A DNA stretch of 64,000 nt from Salegentibacter echinorum (GTDB lineage: Bacteria; Bacteroidota; Bacteroidia; Flavobacteriales; Flavobacteriaceae), in contig NZ_FQVT01000001.1 of assembly GCF_900129445.1 (NCBI RefSeq), forward strand, positions 558,001-622,000, read 5' to 3'. This document shows positions 61,467 to 64,000 of this stretch, in pieces. Both the position numbers and the translations under genes were made by a program. The notes under the pieces were generated by a model that made no database searches, had not been told where the DNA came from, and saw only the letters and a list, made by a program, of their open reading frames with translations. Numbering within the stretch: the first letter of the stretch is position 1; each line of letters starts with the position of its first letter.

Positions 61467-62612
61467 ATGGAAAAAGTTTATCTCGATTCTGCCGCTACCA
61501 CGCAAATGCGCGAAGAAGTTATTGAACGTATGACAAGCGTTATGAAAGAAGTTTATGGAAACCCCTCATCTACGCATTCTTATGGCCGGTCTGCTAAATC
61601 TTTAATCGAGCAGGCGCGCAAAACGGTAGCGGGATATTTAAACGTGCAGCCTTCAGAAATTATTTTTACTTCAGGTGGCACCGAGGCAGATAATCTCGCG
61701 CTAAATTCTGCAGTGCGCGATCTTGGCGTGAAGCGCATTATTACTTCAAAAATAGAACATCACGCGGTTTTACATAGCGTAGAACAACTTGAAAATTGCC
61801 ACGATATAGAGGTGCAATACGTTAATTTAGATTCCCTCGGAAATATAAAAACTGAACATTTAGAACAACTCCTGAAAGCTTCAAGTGTAAAGTCGTTGGT
61901 TAGTCTTATGCACGTAAACAACGAGATTGGCAATAAATTGAACCTTAAAAGAGTCGCCGGACTTTGCAAGGCAGAAGGTGCTTTGTTTCATTCAGACTGT
62001 GTACAGTCTATTGGGCATTACGATTTAGATTTTAACGAGATCCCGGTAGATTTTAGCGCTGCCAGTGCGCATAAATTCCATGGTCCTAAAGGTGTTGGCT
62101 TTGCTTTTATTAGAAAAAATTCTGGATTAAAACCTCTTATTTTTGGTGGAGAGCAGGAGCGCGGCCACAGGGCAGGGACTGAGGGCGTGCATAATATTGT
62201 AGGGCTGGAAGAAGCTTTAAAGCTCGTTATGGATAATTTAAAGGAGGAGCAGGAATATATTCAGGGTTTAAAAACTCATTTTATCCAAAAACTGAAGTCG
62301 GCAATTCCCGGGGTCAAATTTAATGGCGCTTGTGAAGATCCTAAAAACAGTACTTATACTTTAGTAAATATTTGCCTTCCTGTTTCAGCAGAAAAGGCTT
62401 TAATGCTTTTATTTCAGCTAGATCTAAAAGGAATCTCCTGTTCTAAAGGGAGTGCCTGTCAAAGCGGGAGTGACGAAGGTTCTCATGTTTTAAATGCTTT
62501 TTTAGCCGAAGAAGACCTGCAAAAACCTTCCTTGCGCTTCTCTTTCTCCCGATTTAATACCAAAGAAGAATTAGATTATGTGATTGATTGTTTAAAGGAG
62601 TATGTTGGATGA
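61467..62612 (+). CDS. cysteine desulfurase (NifS/IscS family)
   Basis: PLP enzyme of 381 residues that removes sulfur from cysteine for iron-sulfur or tRNA thiolation. MEKVYLDSAATTQMREEV start; PLP lysine in SAHKFHGPKGVGF near 203-215; catalytic cysteine loop CSKGSACQSGSDEGSHVL near 325-342. TSGGTEADNLAL and SKIEHHAV are PLP-binding. No iscU or suf gene is adjacent. Whether it is the iron-sulfur or a tRNA-type desulfurase cannot be said. Confidence 0.93.
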   Translation: MEKVYLDSAATTQMREEVIERMTSVMKEVYGNPSSTHSYGRSAKSLIEQARKTVAGYLNVQPSEIIFTSGGTEADNLALNSAVRDLGVKRIITSKIEHHAVLHSVEQLENCHDIEVQYVNLDSLGNIKTEHLEQLLKASSVKSLVSLMHVNNEIGNKLNLKRVAGLCKAEGALFHSDCVQSIGHYDLDFNEIPVDFSAASAHKFHGPKGVGFAFIRKNSGLKPLIFGGEQERGHRAGTEGVHNIVGLEEALKLVMDNLKEEQEYIQGLKTHFIQKLKSAIPGVKFNGACEDPKNSTYTLVNICLPVSAEKALMLLFQLDLKGISCSKGSACQSGSDEGSHVLNAFLAEEDLQKPSLRFSFSRFNTKEELDYVIDCLKEYVG

Positions 62613-63097
62613 TGTGGTGATTTGCTGATTTGCTGATGTGTTAATGTAATGATGTGCTGATTCGTTAATTCGAGTTTTAAGGTAAATAACAATATAGTTA
62701 GTAGTCGCAGTTTGAAGTAGGCAAAACGAGCAACACTAAATTTGTGACAATAACAGATTGCCGCGCTCCTGCGTCGCTCGCAATGACCAGTAGCTAGTTG
62801 GCAGTCACAGTATTCAGTAACGACAGTAATAAAACAACTAAAACTAATCTTAAACCTTAAAGTATCGAAAATCAGAGACCAAAAGCTACTCCCATTTTTT
62901 CTATGGGAGGTGGGTTTTCTGCTTTTTTAGCAAAAATTGCGGAGAGGTTTTTTGTCAATTGATTAATATTATGACAACCGACAATTTACAACTGATATTA
63001 AACATCAAATAAAATCCCAACCATTAGCAGTCCTTAAATGACCTGTCGAATCAGCCTAACCGATAACCCGCAACTCATAACTCATAACTGAAAAATC
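62613..63097. repeat. intergenic region with degenerate repeats and a GATTGC palindrome
   Basis: No gene in 485 nt. At 62613-62680 words such as GATTTGCTGATTTGCTGAT (62619-62637) repeat; the exact reverse complement of this 19-mer occurs at 5802-5820. At 62755-62788 a GATTGCCGCG...CGCAATGAC imperfect palindrome of the common extragenic type is seen. CAGTCACAG/CAGTAACGACAG words follow at about 62800-62830. The rest is AT-rich. Confidence 0.75.
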
Positions 63098-64000
63098 CTA
63101 TTTTTTTCTAAAGAATTTAGCTTCAAACGTGTTGCTATTCCCTACGTTATCGGTTACGATGATTTTTAAGTTGTTTTCGGTTTCGGTGACTTTTCCGTCA
63201 CTAAAATTATGGGTTAAGGTGTTGTTTTTATACTCATATTCCATCAAAATAAACTTTCCATTTACCGTAGCACGATAACTCTTTATGCCCGATAAATCAT
63301 CACTAATTTTCACTTTAAGTGTGCTGTTATTTGAAATCCATTGGCCGTCTTTAAAGTTTACCGGTCTTATTTTTGGCGGGGTAACATCAGATGCCAGGGT
63401 GTATTCCCCAAAAGTTCTTGTACCGGTGGTAAACCGATTTTTCTTTTTGTAGGTAGAAGAATAAATGGGGCGGTTATTATAGCCCAATCGTGCAATAAAC
63501 ATTTTTTCCTTTTCTTCAGCTGAATAGTCGCTTACATCAAATCCAACAGTGATGTTCTTGTGTAAGGGTGTACTTTCATTATGCACTTTTACCAGGTCTT
63601 CTTTAAAATCTATATCCAGAAACACATCTTTGTAAAGACTCCCTTTAGGGATATAAATATCCATTCCGTTGGCCTCGGTAGCAAATGCCTGGTTGGCCGC
63701 TGCAAAATAATCGGTTTTTTCTATTTGTTTGGCAGGAATATTATCCTGATGGGTTCCTTGAATAGGAACACGAATTATCCGTTCATTACCGGCAAAATCC
63801 TTAACCTTAATAACGTAATTATAATTTAAGCTATCCTGAATATTCAATTCTCCCTTATTTACTACATCCCGATATAAACTTAAAGGGTTACTGTCTTCTA
63901 CAAATAGTTTTTGAATACGTTTTTTGTTTTCCTTATAATAAGCATAATCGATGAGTTGGTTGAGGTGCCTGGTTTCAGAGAAAGAAAAACGCTCAAAAGG
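63098..64000 (-). CDS. C-terminal part of a probable M23 family metallopeptidase (start beyond window)
   Basis: About 300 C-terminal residues of a longer protein, open to the window edge. The edge-most codons read RHLNQLIDYAYYKENKKRIQKLF, then DYNYVIKVKDFAGNERIIRVPIQG-type Ig-like strands, SDVTPPKIRPVNFKDGQWISNNSTLKVKISDDLSGIKSYRATVNGKFILMEYEY and VTDNVGNSNTFEAKFFRKK. This C-terminal arrangement is known in Bacteroidota M23 peptidases; the HxH catalytic domain would be outside the window. A TTG at 63847 is only an internal codon. I cannot confirm the peptidase itself. Confidence 0.65.
   Translation of the reverse strand, partial: PFERFSFSETRHLNQLIDYAYYKENKKRIQKLFVEDSNPLSLYRDVVNKGELNIQDSLNYNYVIKVKDFAGNERIIRVPIQGTHQDNIPAKQIEKTDYFAAANQAFATEANGMDIYIPKGSLYKDVFLDIDFKEDLVKVHNESTPLHKNITVGFDVSDYSAEEKEKMFIARLGYNNRPIYSSTYKKKNRFTTGTRTFGEYTLASDVTPPKIRPVNFKDGQWISNNSTLKVKISDDLSGIKSYRATVNGKFILMEYEYKNNTLTHNFSDGKVTETENNLKIIVTDNVGNSNTFEAKFFRKK

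Noticed and set aside
63098-63847. Complete 249-residue gene starting at TTG 63847
   Set aside because: The frame is open without a stop to the window edge and continues with homologous-looking sequence, so TTG 63847 is an internal codon.

Overview
The window is a chromosomal segment of an AT-rich member of the Bacteroidota, most likely a marine-type Flavobacteriaceae (Gramella, Salegentibacter or Zunongwangia-like). This rests on the TAnnTTTG promoter boxes upstream of many genes, the scarcity of Shine-Dalgarno sequences, T9SS C-terminal sorting domains, DUF4199, DUF2752 and CCC-motif membrane proteins, the lipoprotein form of TamA (TamL), and a CarB that lacks its allosteric domain. I found no rRNA, tRNA, insertion sequence, phage or CRISPR array.

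Layout. Positions 1-13 kb are mostly household genes: a phosphohexomutase (cut by the window edge), a GT2 glycosyltransferase with DUF4199, rpmE2, a GlmU-like protein, a GIY-YIG/DUF4357 protein flanked by simple-sequence arrays, mtaB, a small GNAT protein, a three-gene envelope operon (alpha/beta hydrolase, lytic transglycosylase, cardiolipin synthase), a lone-cysteine TlpA-like protein and rpmH. Positions 13-20 kb hold carB, DUF423 and an rmuC-hypothetical-thioesterase-BASS operon. Positions 20-31.3 kb hold a Pel-like exopolysaccharide locus: pelF, pelG, a GH114/GH166-type hydrolase, a large polytopic membrane protein and a 1326-residue lipoprotein that joins a PelA-type deacetylase to a PelB-type TPR/beta-barrel exporter. 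A second GH114-type gene is divergent to it. Positions 31.3-33.9 kb hold a BtuCD-type importer pair and a GreA/GreB-like factor.

Positions 34.0-45.0 kb hold the most striking locus, on the minus strand. It has three DUF4402 subunits, a PapD-like chaperone, a 1697-residue PA14/Ig-like protein with a T9SS tail, a fourth DUF4402-like subunit and an usher-like outer-membrane protein. I read this as a Bacteroidota chaperone-usher surface fibre system with a T9SS-secreted giant protein inside the operon. Positions 45-64 kb hold DoxX, an OmpA lipoprotein, the TamB-TamL pair followed by a Crp-like regulator and an Old Yellow Enzyme, small membrane proteins, a T9SS cargo protein, an Smr-domain protein, a thrombospondin type 3 repeat lipoprotein, a cysteine desulfurase, and the C-terminal part of what is probably an M23 metallopeptidase.

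Much of the window concerns the cell envelope: exopolysaccharide synthesis and export, surface fibres, outer-membrane assembly, and peptidoglycan and phospholipid enzymes. Several gaps between genes carry degenerate short tandem repeats that appear to belong to one dispersed family. Functional calls come from reading motifs and domain order by eye; no database search was run.
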